This document shows, one piece after another, positions 1 to 6,246 of a stretch of DNA of 11,825 nt (positions within the stretch are counted from its first letter, which is position 1; every line of letters starts with the position of its first letter). This DNA is from Nanobdellota archaeon. GTDB taxonomy: Archaea > Nanobdellota > Nanobdellia > Woesearchaeales > JAGLGH01. Both the position numbers and the translations under genes were made by a program. The stretch lies in contig JAGLGH010000088.1 in NCBI GenBank assembly GCA_023144115.1, positions 1-11,825 of the forward strand, read 5' to 3'. The notes beneath the pieces were generated by a model. The model saw only the letters and a list, made by a program, of their open reading frames with translations, searched no databases and was not told the DNA's origin.

Positions 1-2
1 CA

Positions 3-461
3 AAGCAGTATTTTCTGGAAAGACAAAAAGAGACTAATCAGCATATTGAACAGTTTGCACGAAATAAATTTGGTAGTAGATTTACTGATGAAGTATTCAT
101 ACCCGCTAGGACAGAAACAGAGAACTTTCAATATCCCCTTGTTTGGTGTAAAGATATGAATGCCAATAATATCATCTATAATCCAGATAGCAAGGATATT
201 TCTTTCATTGATTTTAATGTTGTTGAACAAAGAATATCTGAGTTTGATAAGATTAAATTTGTAGACACACCTATTACTGGTAATTGTTTTTCAAGAGATA
301 AAATGATATCAATGGTAGGTGGTAAAACTCAATCTTTTGATAGGATGAGCCAATATTTAAATTTAAGGCATATGTTAGGAAGATATGAGGGTAATGATAA
401 AGAAACTGCAAGATTCTTTTATGAAAGGAGTGGGATCAATAATGAAAATATTTTGATTTAA
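3..461 (+). CDS. Phosphotransferase with kinase-like fold (APH/choline kinase type), C-terminal part
   Basis: The reading frame is open from the window edge, so the N-terminal lobe and start codon are missing; 152 residues are visible. The segment WCKDMNANNIIY fits the catalytic loop of aminoglycoside/choline-type phosphotransferases (HxDxxxxN), with Asp51 as candidate base and Asn56 as metal ligand in window numbering. FIDFN (Asp70) fits the DFG/IDFD metal-binding motif. The usual His before the catalytic Asp is replaced (Trp48-Cys49-Lys50). The tail is helical and ends in an acidic and aromatic stretch, as in the C-lobe of these enzymes. The family phosphorylates small molecules or proteins with ATP; the substrate cannot be told. 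The stop codon overlaps the stop of the convergent PhoU-like gene by three bases. The fold assignment is moderately sure; drug resistance is not implied. Confidence 0.6.
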   Translation, partial: KQYFLERQKETNQHIEQFARNKFGSRFTDEVFIPARTETENFQYPLVWCKDMNANNIIYNPDSKDISFIDFNVVEQRISEFDKIKFVDTPITGNCFSRDKMISMVGGKTQSFDRMSQYLNLRHMLGRYEGNDKETARFFYERSGINNENILI

Positions 462-1393
462 AATTTAATAGATATCAGTGGACCTTCAATATCCCATAAT
501 CTCCTAACTATATTCATAAGATGATGCACAATAACTGTTTCTTTTCTAGGGCAACTCTGTAAAATATCATATCCTCTTTTATATATCAAAATGTTTTTCT
601 TTTCTGCTAGTTTATAACTCTCATATAATTTAAAATTATAATGGTGCTGATAACAAAATTCAAATGTAATATTCACTTCTTTAATATATTCTAATAGAGA
701 TTTACTGAAATTTGTGATTTTCTGATCTAAAATATAATTGTATAAATGGATATATTCTCTTCCCACTTTTTCTAGTGTTGTAATAATTGTTTTTTGATGT
801 TTAATTTTATTAAGGTCTTTTGAAACATCTTTTGAAAGTAATCTTTCAAGAAAATCTGACAATTTTTCAATTGTAAGTCTAAAATCCTTAATATCCATAT
901 CTGTTAATCCGTTCTTTTTATTCAGAGTCTCTTCAATTTCTTTACTTTTGTTTGCAATTATCTGAAATAATTTCCTAAATATAGAATCAAATTCCTGTGG
1001 GTCTCCCTTAAGTATACTTTTAATAATGCAACTATTTTTGGATGATGATAGTATCTCCATCCCTAATAATAACTTGATTCTATCTTGGATATCCTCTATT
1101 TTAATATCCTCTCTAAAATTAACAATTATCTCATCATATCCTTTTTTATAAAGATTTCCTACGATGGTTCTTATTAAATTCTTATGGGATTTTACTTCTT
1201 TGAATTTAATACCTTTTAAATCCAATGTAATTGATTCAACCTGTTCTTTTCGGTCAGTTCCAATTATTAACAAATTATCCTTCTCCTCAACATCCATCTC
1301 ATCCCCTTGTTTAATCCCCATATTCCTAACCCATTTACTAGGTAGGCTTACCATCAGAGTGCAAGGACCAACTTTACAGACTTTTCTTTTCAT
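458..1393 (-). CDS. AbrB-PhoU-like regulator (archaeal phosphate uptake regulator family)
   Basis: The protein has 311 residues. Residues 1-46 form an AbrB/SpoVT-like swapped-hairpin DNA-binding domain (KVGPCTLMVSLPSKW, then GIKQGDEMDVEEKDNLLIIG). The rest, from about residue 65, is helical and charged, as in PhoU-like proteins. This architecture is typical of archaeal proteins annotated as phosphate uptake regulators, which are thought to link phosphate status to transcription. No Pst transporter or phosphatase gene is nearby, so the phosphate role is inherited from the family name and not shown here. The start at 1393 is supported by a TATA box 28 bases upstream and no Shine-Dalgarno site, consistent with a leaderless transcript. 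It is divergent from the first Lrp gene across a spacer holding an 18-bp palindrome, and convergent with the kinase-like gene. Confidence 0.75.
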   Translation of the reverse strand: MKRKVCKVGPCTLMVSLPSKWVRNMGIKQGDEMDVEEKDNLLIIGTDRKEQVESITLDLKGIKFKEVKSHKNLIRTIVGNLYKKGYDEIIVNFREDIKIEDIQDRIKLLLGMEILSSSKNSCIIKSILKGDPQEFDSIFRKLFQIIANKSKEIEETLNKKNGLTDMDIKDFRLTIEKLSDFLERLLSKDVSKDLNKIKHQKTIITTLEKVGREYIHLYNYILDQKITNFSKSLLEYIKEVNITFEFCYQHHYNFKLYESYKLAEKKNILIYKRGYDILQSCPRKETVIVHHLMNIVRRLWDIEGPLISIKF

Positions 1394-1416
1394 AATTTAT
1401 TGTAAATATGTTGCAA

Positions 1417-1425
1417 TATTTAAAT
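1417..1425 (-). promoter_or_regulatory. TATA box of the AbrB-PhoU-like gene
   Basis: ATTTAAATA on the minus strand is centred 28 bases before the ATG at 1393. That spacing puts transcription start at or next to the start codon. The same nine bases serve the ACT-domain gene at 2687-2695. Confidence 0.6.
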
Positions 1426-1444
1426 GTTTTGCATTTATAATTAT

Positions 1445-1462
1445 ATTATTATGCATAATAAT
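1445..1462. repeat. Perfect 18-bp palindrome between divergent genes (operator candidate)
   Basis: ATTATTATGCATAATAAT is identical to its reverse complement. It lies upstream of both the PhoU-like TATA box (1417-1425) and the Lrp1 TATA box (1478-1487), where a dimeric regulator could affect both promoters. The surrounding sequence is very AT-rich, so chance symmetry is a real possibility. Confidence 0.5.
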
Positions 1463-1477
1463 TATATAATGATAATG

Positions 1478-1487
1478 TTTATATTTA
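1478..1487 (+). promoter_or_regulatory. TATA box of the first Lrp/AsnC gene
   Basis: TTTATATTTA lies about 78 bases before the ATG at 1561. It predicts a leader of about 50 bases, which matches the presence of a Shine-Dalgarno site AAGGTGG at about 1550-1556. Confidence 0.5.
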
Positions 1488-1560
1488 ATGCTAAAATTCT
1501 AATCTTATAACATTTTCCGAAAAAACCAAAAAAGATTCAAACAAACCAAAAGGTGGCAAC

Positions 1561-2016
1561 ATGGAAATCACAAAAAAAGATATGCAAATTATAACAGCAT
1601 TAAGGCAGAACGCAAGAGAAAGTCTGACAAAAATCTCCAGAAATACTGGGATACCAGTATCTACAATATTTGATAAGATCAAAGAAAATCCATTGATAAC
1701 AAAAAGTACCTGCTTGTTGGATTTCAACCAGTTGGGATTTAATACCAGAGCAAAAGCTACAATCAAGGTAGAGAGAGGAACAAGGGAAGAATTAAGACAG
1801 TATCTTTCAAAACATCAAAATGTGAACTCACTCTACAAAATAAACAGCGGCTATGATTTCCTAATAGAAGTTGTCTTTAGGAATATAAAAGACCTTGAGG
1901 AATTCATGGAGCATATAAGAGACAGGTTTCAGATAATAGAAGACAATGTGTTCTATATATTGGAAGACATTAGAAGAGAAGAGTTCATGGCAGATGAAAG
2001 GTTAACTCCTTTATAA
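1561..2016 (+). CDS. Lrp/AsnC-family transcriptional regulator (first paralogue)
   Basis: The 151-residue length is normal for the family. Residues 3-50 form the AsnC-type winged helix-turn-helix (LTKISRNTGIPVSTIFDKIK at 22-41). Residues 62-140 form the ligand-sensing RAM domain, with the glycine-bearing turn INSGYDF at 95-101. Family members form dimers to octamers, bind short inverted repeats and often respond to amino acids. A GGTGG ribosome site just upstream supports the ATG at 1561. The gene converges on the ACT-domain gene with 12 bases between stops. It is clearly paralogous to the regulator at 3020-3481: both share long identical stretches such as NSLYKINSGYDF, QIIT-LR-NARES and the ending REEFMAD. 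Autoregulation through the upstream palindrome is plausible but inferred. Confidence 0.9.
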   Translation: MEITKKDMQIITALRQNARESLTKISRNTGIPVSTIFDKIKENPLITKSTCLLDFNQLGFNTRAKATIKVERGTREELRQYLSKHQNVNSLYKINSGYDFLIEVVFRNIKDLEEFMEHIRDRFQIIEDNVFYILEDIRREEFMADERLTPL

Positions 2017-2028
2017 CAAAACTTTGAT

Positions 2029-2664
2029 TTAAAACCTAAACACTTCCATAGCAGATGAAACATCCTTCTCATCAATAACCAGTATTGTATCTGTCCAGCA
2101 GCTCATAGTCTCAATTATATTTATGCCTCTGTTCCCAAGCAAGGAATACAGATGGGACATGACTCCAGGGATTGCTTCAATATCCTGAGATGTTTTTATT
2201 ATAAGTGTTGCAAGGTTTGAATATTCTTTGATAATGCTCCTGCTGAACTTTTGCTTTATCTTATTAAGATATCTTTCTGTAGTAAGGATTGTTATTGTTT
2301 TTACCCCTTCAATTATATGGATAAAATCCCTGTTCTTTTTAGCATCTTTTTCAAGGTCTATAAGAGAATCCGGATAGATATCTTTATCTATCACAACCAC
2401 AACTGATCTTGTTTTCACATCAAGTTCAGCATCTTTTAATAATCTTATGATAGCATCTTCATTTATCTTCTCATTTTTGATCTTGACTGCATATCTTCTT
2501 GCTGCAATAAGTATTGCCTCTATGCTTGACTTTTTTGTTATTTCAGTCTCTTCTGCAATCCTTCTTGCTAATGAAGAATAATTTATTATCCTTTTCTTAA
2601 GACAGTCTTGTATGCTTGGATGTTTTCTGATATATTCTTCTGTAATCTCTGTTGTTGTAGGCAT
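2029..2664 (-). CDS. ACT-domain protein with helical N-terminus, putative regulator
   Basis: The protein has 211 residues from the ATG at 2664. Residues about 1-75 are helical (IRKHPSIQDCLKKRIINYSS, SLARRIAEET) and could be a winged-helix or oligomerisation domain. Residues 84-145 look like a degenerate ACT-like alpha/beta unit. Residues 150-211 match an ACT domain as in aspartate kinases: an LIIKTSQDI strand, then IPGVMSHLYSLLGNRGINI. ACT domains bind amino acids or similar small ligands. No catalytic domain is present, so a regulatory role is inferred. An upstream in-frame ATG at 2685 would give 218 residues, but it abuts the TATA box (2687-2695), whose spacing places the transcript start at 2664. 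The gene lies between two Lrp paralogues, and a perfect palindrome lies upstream of its promoter. Confidence 0.75.
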   Translation of the reverse strand: MPTTTEITEEYIRKHPSIQDCLKKRIINYSSLARRIAEETEITKKSSIEAILIAARRYAVKIKNEKINEDAIIRLLKDAELDVKTRSVVVVIDKDIYPDSLIDLEKDAKKNRDFIHIIEGVKTITILTTERYLNKIKQKFSRSIIKEYSNLATLIIKTSQDIEAIPGVMSHLYSLLGNRGINIIETMSCWTDTILVIDEKDVSSAMEVFRF

Positions 2665-2686
2665 AACTGATAATAATCTTAACATA

Positions 2687-2695
2687 TATTTAAAT
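2687..2695 (-). promoter_or_regulatory. TATA box of the ACT-domain gene
   Basis: ATTTAAATA on the minus strand is centred 27 bases before the ATG at 2664. This decides the start: the longer ORF beginning at 2685 would not be fully transcribed. No Shine-Dalgarno site precedes 2664, as expected for a leaderless mRNA. Confidence 0.6.
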
Positions 2696-2713
2696 TTAAC
2701 TATTTTGTCCCAA

Positions 2714-2731
2714 ATAGAACAATTGTTCTAT
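2714..2731. repeat. Perfect 18-bp palindrome upstream of the ACT-gene promoter (operator candidate)
   Basis: ATAGAACAATTGTTCTAT equals its own reverse complement. It begins about 19 bases upstream of the TATA box of the ACT-domain gene. In archaea this is where activators, including Lrp-type proteins, bind. It contains G/C positions in both arms (GAAC/GTTC), so it is less likely to be chance than a pure AT palindrome. Confidence 0.6.
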
Positions 2732-2837
2732 ATCAAACAATCCTGTTATTTCTGTTTGAGAATGGTTACGAAATATATAATCATGCCATCAATCTTTCTA
2801 AAAACCCGCAAAAAAACAAGCAATTTTCGAAAATAAT

Positions 2838-2852
2838 TTTATCGTCGATAAA
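2838..2852. repeat. 15-base inverted repeat (operator candidate)
   Basis: TTTATCG-T-CGATAAA has seven-base arms around a single central base. It lies 11 bases upstream-side neighbour to the palindrome ATTTTCGAAAAT (2823-2834) and 123 bases before the TATA box of the second Lrp gene. Confidence 0.4.
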
Positions 2853-2902
2853 TCATACCTCTCTTTGCCTCGCTCGGAAATTCTCCGCAAATCCCGAAAA
2901 TA

Positions 2903-2917
2903 CCGGAAACCTTCCGG
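2903..2917. repeat. GC-rich inverted repeat CCGGAA-ACC-TTCCGG
   Basis: Six-base arms are separated by three bases, about 58 bases upstream of the TATA box of the second Lrp gene. It is either a DNA-binding site or a short hairpin. Confidence 0.4.
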
Positions 2918-2974
2918 AACAACATTAAAATCCTCCAATCAAAGCAAAGATTCGTCGGAAAACACGAAAAAAGG

Positions 2975-2984
2975 CATTTAAAAG
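2975..2984 (+). promoter_or_regulatory. TATA box of the second Lrp/AsnC gene
   Basis: CATTTAAAAG is centred about 41 bases before the ATG at 3020. It predicts a leader of roughly 15 bases that carries the Shine-Dalgarno site AGGTGA (3006-3011). Confidence 0.5.
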
Positions 2985-3019
2985 GCAGTCCACACACAAT
3001 ATGATAGGTGAAAACAAAA

Positions 3020-3481
3020 ATGAACATACCAAAAAAAGACATCCAGATCATAACAGAACTTAGAAAGAACGCAAGAGAGAGCATAACAGCAATGGCAAAA
3101 AAGACAGGTATTCCTATCTCAACAATCTTCGATAGGATGAAGGCGCATCAGGGAAGCATAATCTTGAAGCATACCTGCCTGCTGAACTTTGGTGAATTGG
3201 GTTATGCTGCAAGAGCAAAAGTCACAATCAAGGTTGACAGGGAAGTCAGGGAAGACCTGAAGAATTATCTAAGGTTGCATCCGAATGTCAATTCATTGTA
3301 TAAAATAAACAGCGGCTATGATTTCATGTTTGAGCTCATATTCGCAAGCATCAGGGATCTTGAGGGATTCATGGAATGCCTTGAGGAGAAATATCCTATC
3401 GCAGACAAGAACATCCATTATATTATAGATGACATAAAAAGAGAGGAATTTATGGCTGATGATCATATAATTACACAGTGA
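3020..3481 (+). CDS. Lrp/AsnC-family transcriptional regulator (second paralogue)
   Basis: The protein has 153 residues: the AsnC-type helix-turn-helix at about 3-45 (ITAMAKKTGIPISTIFDRMK) and the RAM ligand domain at about 64-142 with INSGYDF. It differs from the first paralogue by a two-residue insertion after the DNA-binding domain. The frame could begin at a GTG at 3008. However, that GTG is part of the ribosome site AGGTGA, which is correctly spaced for the ATG at 3020, and the ATG start aligns with the first paralogue (MNIPKKD against MEITKKD). The gene is richer in G+C than the first copy. It ends 69 bases before the oxidoreductase gene with no clear promoter or terminator between, so it may lead that operon and control it. 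Confidence 0.9.
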   Translation: MNIPKKDIQIITELRKNARESITAMAKKTGIPISTIFDRMKAHQGSIILKHTCLLNFGELGYAARAKVTIKVDREVREDLKNYLRLHPNVNSLYKINSGYDFMFELIFASIRDLEGFMECLEEKYPIADKNIHYIIDDIKREEFMADDHIITQ

Positions 3482-3535
3482 GTTTATGATAGTTTAAGGT
3501 GATGATGATATAGAATAGCGAGAGCTATGGAAAAA

Positions 3536-3541
3536 TGGAGG
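3536..3541 (+). promoter_or_regulatory. Ribosome binding site deciding the oxidoreductase start
   Basis: TGGAGG lies nine bases before the ATG at 3551. It lies inside the alternative longer frame that starts at 3527, which has no well-spaced site of its own, so 3551 is preferred. Confidence 0.55.
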
Positions 3542-3550
3542 AAAAAGAAA

Positions 3551-5110
3551 ATGGAAAATGAAAAAACAAAAAAAATAATGTTAATTGGATTGGGACCTCA
3601 TTCAAAGAGAATTTATTATCCTTTAATTGAGAAGTATGCCAGTAAAATGAATTTTGAATTAACAATTGTAGTTGACTTAGAAAATAAAAAAGAAGATATT
3701 TTGAAGTATCTTCAAGATAAGAAACTTAAACCAGAATTAATATTTATCAAACCTAAACAGCAAACTTATGATAAACTAAATCCTGATTTAGAAAAACAAC
3801 TAAATGAAGTTATAAAAAAGAAACAGATTGAAGGAGTCATAATTGCTACTGAGCCTTTAGTTCATGTGATGTATGCTAAATGGGCACTAAAAAATAATCT
3901 CTTTATTTTGATGGATAAACCAGTTTCAACCTATAAAAATATTTCAACCGATATGAGATTGGCTAAACAATTAATTACAGATTTTGATGATTTAGCTAAT
4001 CTATATAAAAAAGCAAGAATAAAAAATCCTAACTTAACCTTTTCTTTGATGGCACAGAGAAGATTTCATCCTGCTTTCCAAAAAATCAGGGGACTTATTA
4101 AAGATTGTTTTGATAAGACTAAATGTCCTATAACATCCATTCAAACATTTCATTGTGATGGGCAATGGAGAATGCCTACTGAAATAGTACAACAACTTTA
4201 CCATCCATATATGCAAGGATATGGGAAGTGTTCACATAGTGGATATCATTTCTTTGATATTATTCCTTTCCTTTTAGAAGCTGGTTTAGATGAGAATAAA
4301 TATTATGATAACATAGATGTTTTCACTAATTTTGTAAGACCCTTAGATTTTATGGAACAGTTTACATTAGAGGATTATGAGCGAATGTTTGGCAAAAAAA
4401 TATTCCAAGAGAATAATTGTTATAATCAAGAACAGTTAAACTGTTTGATGAAAGGATTCGGTGAAGTTGATGCATTTAGTAACATTGCTTTTAAGAAAGG
4501 TAATAAAGTGATGACTGTTTGTTCACTCAACTTGGCACATAATGGTTTTGCCAGAAGGCATTGGGTTACAGCAAAAGGAAAAGATTTGTATAAAGGAAAT
4601 GGCAGGGTAAGACATGAATCTCATATCCTTGAACAAGGACCTTTTCAATCTATACATTACCATTCATATCAATCAAAAGAAGTGAATCCAAAATTGAAAA
4701 CTGATCTTTATGAGGTTGGTGGTGAATATCATCTTGATATTTATGTTTTTAGAAATACTAAAATGATTGGTGGAAAAGCTGTCGAGAAATTTACAATTAA
4801 AGACTTGAATATAAATATCATGGAAGGCAAATCAAGGGGGCATCAAGAAGATGCAAGGGCGAAAGGTTTCCTAGAATTCATAGAATCATTGCAGGGTCTA
4901 AGACCACAATATCAAATGACTTCAGATTTTATGAGTCATCGTGCAGCTGCGACTATTACTTCAGGGATTTATCAATCAGCAGTTGCACAACTAAACAATT
5001 CTAATCCTAAAATTAATTTGCCATTTTGGCTTGGGGAGATAGAAGAAATAGAACAAAAATTAAGTTCAACTGAAGAATTAAACAGTTGCAATAATCTAGT
5101 GGAGGTATGA
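3551..5110 (+). CDS. Gfo/Idh/MocA-family oxidoreductase, unusually long
   Basis: The protein has 519 residues from the ATG at 3551. The N-terminal Rossmann fold carries GLGPHSKR (13-20) for NAD(P) binding. EGVIIATEP (94-102) and MDKPVST (121-127) match the family EKP motif, with Lys123 as candidate catalytic residue. AQRRFHPAF follows at 168-176, and SGYHFFD (230-236) fits the conserved GGxHxxD element (His233, Asp236). Family members are usually about 330-390 residues and oxidise or reduce sugars, inositols or related compounds. The extra length lies mainly after residue 240 and near the tail. The substrate is unknown. The gene ends three bases before a Nudix gene, and the Nudix ribosome site (GGAGGT) is inside its last codons. 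Both facts indicate one operon with the Nudix hydrolase and the P-loop kinase, pointing to a phosphorylated or nucleotide-linked product. Confidence 0.85.
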   Translation: MENEKTKKIMLIGLGPHSKRIYYPLIEKYASKMNFELTIVVDLENKKEDILKYLQDKKLKPELIFIKPKQQTYDKLNPDLEKQLNEVIKKKQIEGVIIATEPLVHVMYAKWALKNNLFILMDKPVSTYKNISTDMRLAKQLITDFDDLANLYKKARIKNPNLTFSLMAQRRFHPAFQKIRGLIKDCFDKTKCPITSIQTFHCDGQWRMPTEIVQQLYHPYMQGYGKCSHSGYHFFDIIPFLLEAGLDENKYYDNIDVFTNFVRPLDFMEQFTLEDYERMFGKKIFQENNCYNQEQLNCLMKGFGEVDAFSNIAFKKGNKVMTVCSLNLAHNGFARRHWVTAKGKDLYKGNGRVRHESHILEQGPFQSIHYHSYQSKEVNPKLKTDLYEVGGEYHLDIYVFRNTKMIGGKAVEKFTIKDLNINIMEGKSRGHQEDARAKGFLEFIESLQGLRPQYQMTSDFMSHRAAATITSGIYQSAVAQLNNSNPKINLPFWLGEIEEIEQKLSSTEELNSCNNLVEV

Positions 5111-5113
5111 AAA

Positions 5114-5536
5114 ATGTATGAATTTAAAATAATCACCAGTTTGGTAATTGTAAATGAAGAAGGGAAATTTCTCTTAGGAAAACGAAGCATGGATGAAGAT
5201 GTTTTCCCAGGGCTTTGGTCAATTCCTGGTGGCAAAGTTGAACATGGACCAAGACAATTAGATGTTTTGGAAGATAATGTAAAAAAAGAAGCACTTGAAG
5301 AAATTGGAGTAAAAGTAACTGTAGATAATTATATACAAAGCCATAGTGATGGCAAAGGAAAGATCTACATAATCTTTAAAGGAAGGATCACAAAAGGCAT
5401 TCCAATGCCACTTGAGGATACTGAAGAAGTTGCATGGTATAATCTGGAAGATATTAAAGAAGAATTGCTTTGTCCTGAAGTTTACAATATTCTTCATAAA
5501 GTTATGAAAATGCATAAATTTGCTTTTCATCAGTAG
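5114..5536 (+). CDS. Nudix hydrolase with a variant Nudix box
   Basis: The protein has 140 residues. FPGLWSIPGGKVEHG (31-45) begins the Nudix signature and KKEALEEIGV (57-66) ends it. The metal-binding glutamates (Glu59, Glu62, Glu63) and the Gly are present, but Lys58 replaces the Arg of REUxEE. About four extra residues (PRQL, 46-49) sit inside the box, and Asp50 stands where the first Glu usually is. Nudix enzymes cleave nucleoside diphosphates linked to another group, such as damaged dNTPs, sugar nucleotides or dinucleotides. The GDP-mannose hydrolase and 8-oxo-dGTPase subgroups also have LWxxPGG. The start is fixed by GGAGGT at 5101-5106. The gene is coupled tightly to its neighbours on both sides (3- and 8-base gaps). 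The substrate is not known. Confidence 0.85.
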   Translation: MYEFKIITSLVIVNEEGKFLLGKRSMDEDVFPGLWSIPGGKVEHGPRQLDVLEDNVKKEALEEIGVKVTVDNYIQSHSDGKGKIYIIFKGRITKGIPMPLEDTEEVAWYNLEDIKEELLCPEVYNILHKVMKMHKFAFHQ

Positions 5537-5544
5537 GTGATATT

Positions 5545-6102
5545 ATGTTTTATGTAATCGAAGGGATAGACGGAGCTGGAAAAACAAGTGTTGGCAATAA
5601 ACTAAGTGAAATTTCTAATATTAACTACTTAGAAACTCCTTGTGAATCTTTTAAAAGAGTGAACTCAAGACCTGATGACTCTGATTTTCATGGAAGATTT
5701 GATTATTATATGAGGGGTAATCTCTATACTATAAATAAATTAAATCAAAATTCCTTGAATGTTGTAGGGAGATACTATTTTAGTACAATAATTGGGAATA
5801 GTTTATTGCACAATATCTCTTTTGAATCTGTAGAAAGTATTGCAAGGATGTATAATCCTGAAGAGCCTGTCAATACATTCTTGCTGACAGTAGATGAAGA
5901 TGAGCAGCTTAGACGGATTAAAAATAGGAATAAAGGGAAACATACCCTCAATGATTCTAATATATTATATGATATAAATTATAGGGTGAAAATGAGGGGA
6001 TGTTATATAGCTAAAGCTAAACAGAAAAAATGGCATATCCTTGATACAACAGATAAATCTATTGACCAATTAGCAAAAGAAATATTACAAAGCATTTGTT
6101 AA
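5545..6102 (+). CDS. Thymidylate-kinase-like P-loop nucleotide kinase
   Basis: The protein has 185 residues. FYVIEGIDGAGKT (2-14) is the Walker A loop with the flanking sequence typical of thymidylate kinases and deoxynucleoside kinases. VVGRYYFST (73-81) takes the place of the DRY/DRxxxS motif, with Gly75 where Asp is normal. RRIKNRNKGKHTLND (123-137) would be the LID region with several basic residues. Such kinases move phosphate from ATP to dTMP or other (deoxy)nucleosides and nucleotides. The missing Asp and the short length (usual about 200-215) argue against a standard housekeeping thymidylate kinase; a kinase for an unusual nucleotide or nucleoside is possible. The start has AGGTGA at 5535-5540 overlapping the upstream stop. 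It is the last gene of the oxidoreductase-Nudix-kinase unit. Confidence 0.8.
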   Translation: MFYVIEGIDGAGKTSVGNKLSEISNINYLETPCESFKRVNSRPDDSDFHGRFDYYMRGNLYTINKLNQNSLNVVGRYYFSTIIGNSLLHNISFESVESIARMYNPEEPVNTFLLTVDEDEQLRRIKNRNKGKHTLNDSNILYDINYRVKMRGCYIAKAKQKKWHILDTTDKSIDQLAKEILQSIC

Positions 6103-6246
6103 AAATAAATATCCCCTATATTTAATTATACTGGAAGATTAAACAAACAATGCATACTTTTAGGGCATAGTGCTGTGGCAGAGCCTAGATATATGAGGAC
6201 CTGTATGTATTGTATATGTTACCCCTTGATTTGGAGAACAATAACC
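6103..6246 (+). promoter_or_regulatory. Spacer before the second Nudix gene with a TATA-like box
   Basis: CTATATTTAATTA at about 6116-6128 could be a TATA box, giving a leader of nearly 100 bases. The frame of the second Nudix gene stays open back to a GTG at 6175, but the 24 residues it would add do not look like a Nudix N-terminus. The ribosome site GGAG (6233-6236) favours 6247. I see no tRNA or clear hairpin. Confidence 0.35.

Larger units (their letters stand above)
2696..3019. promoter_or_regulatory. 324-base spacer between the ACT gene and the second Lrp gene, rich in inverted repeats
   Basis: I see no convincing gene here. The spacer holds the palindrome at 2714-2731. It also holds a 12-bp palindrome ATTTTCGAAAAT at 2823-2834, a 15-base inverted repeat TTTATCGTCGATAAA at 2838-2852 and CCGGAAACCTTCCGG at 2903-2917. 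CGGAA occurs at 2875, 2904, 2915 and 2956, and CGAAAA at 2828, 2895 and 2965. The 2850-2960 part is richer in G+C than the flanks. A TATA box (2975-2984) and ribosome site (3006-3011) for the second Lrp gene close the spacer. A regulator-binding array is the simplest reading; a small RNA is not excluded. Confidence 0.5.

Noticed and set aside
2665..2685. Seven-codon N-terminal extension of the ACT-domain gene
   Set aside because: The ATG at 2685 lies directly next to the TATA box at 2687-2695, so it would precede the expected transcription start. The ATG at 2664 has the right spacing.
3008..3019. GTG start for the second Lrp gene
   Set aside because: The GTG is part of the ribosome site AGGTGA, and the ATG at 3020 aligns with the start of the paralogue.
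2839..3084. Minus-strand ORF of 81 codons over the spacer before the second Lrp gene
   Set aside because: It overlaps the start of a well-supported gene, has no ribosome site or family resemblance, and covers a palindrome-rich regulatory spacer.
6175..6246. Extended N-terminus of the second Nudix protein from a GTG
   Set aside because: The added residues are Cys- and Tyr-rich without family resemblance, and a ribosome site (GGAG) precedes the ATG at 6247.
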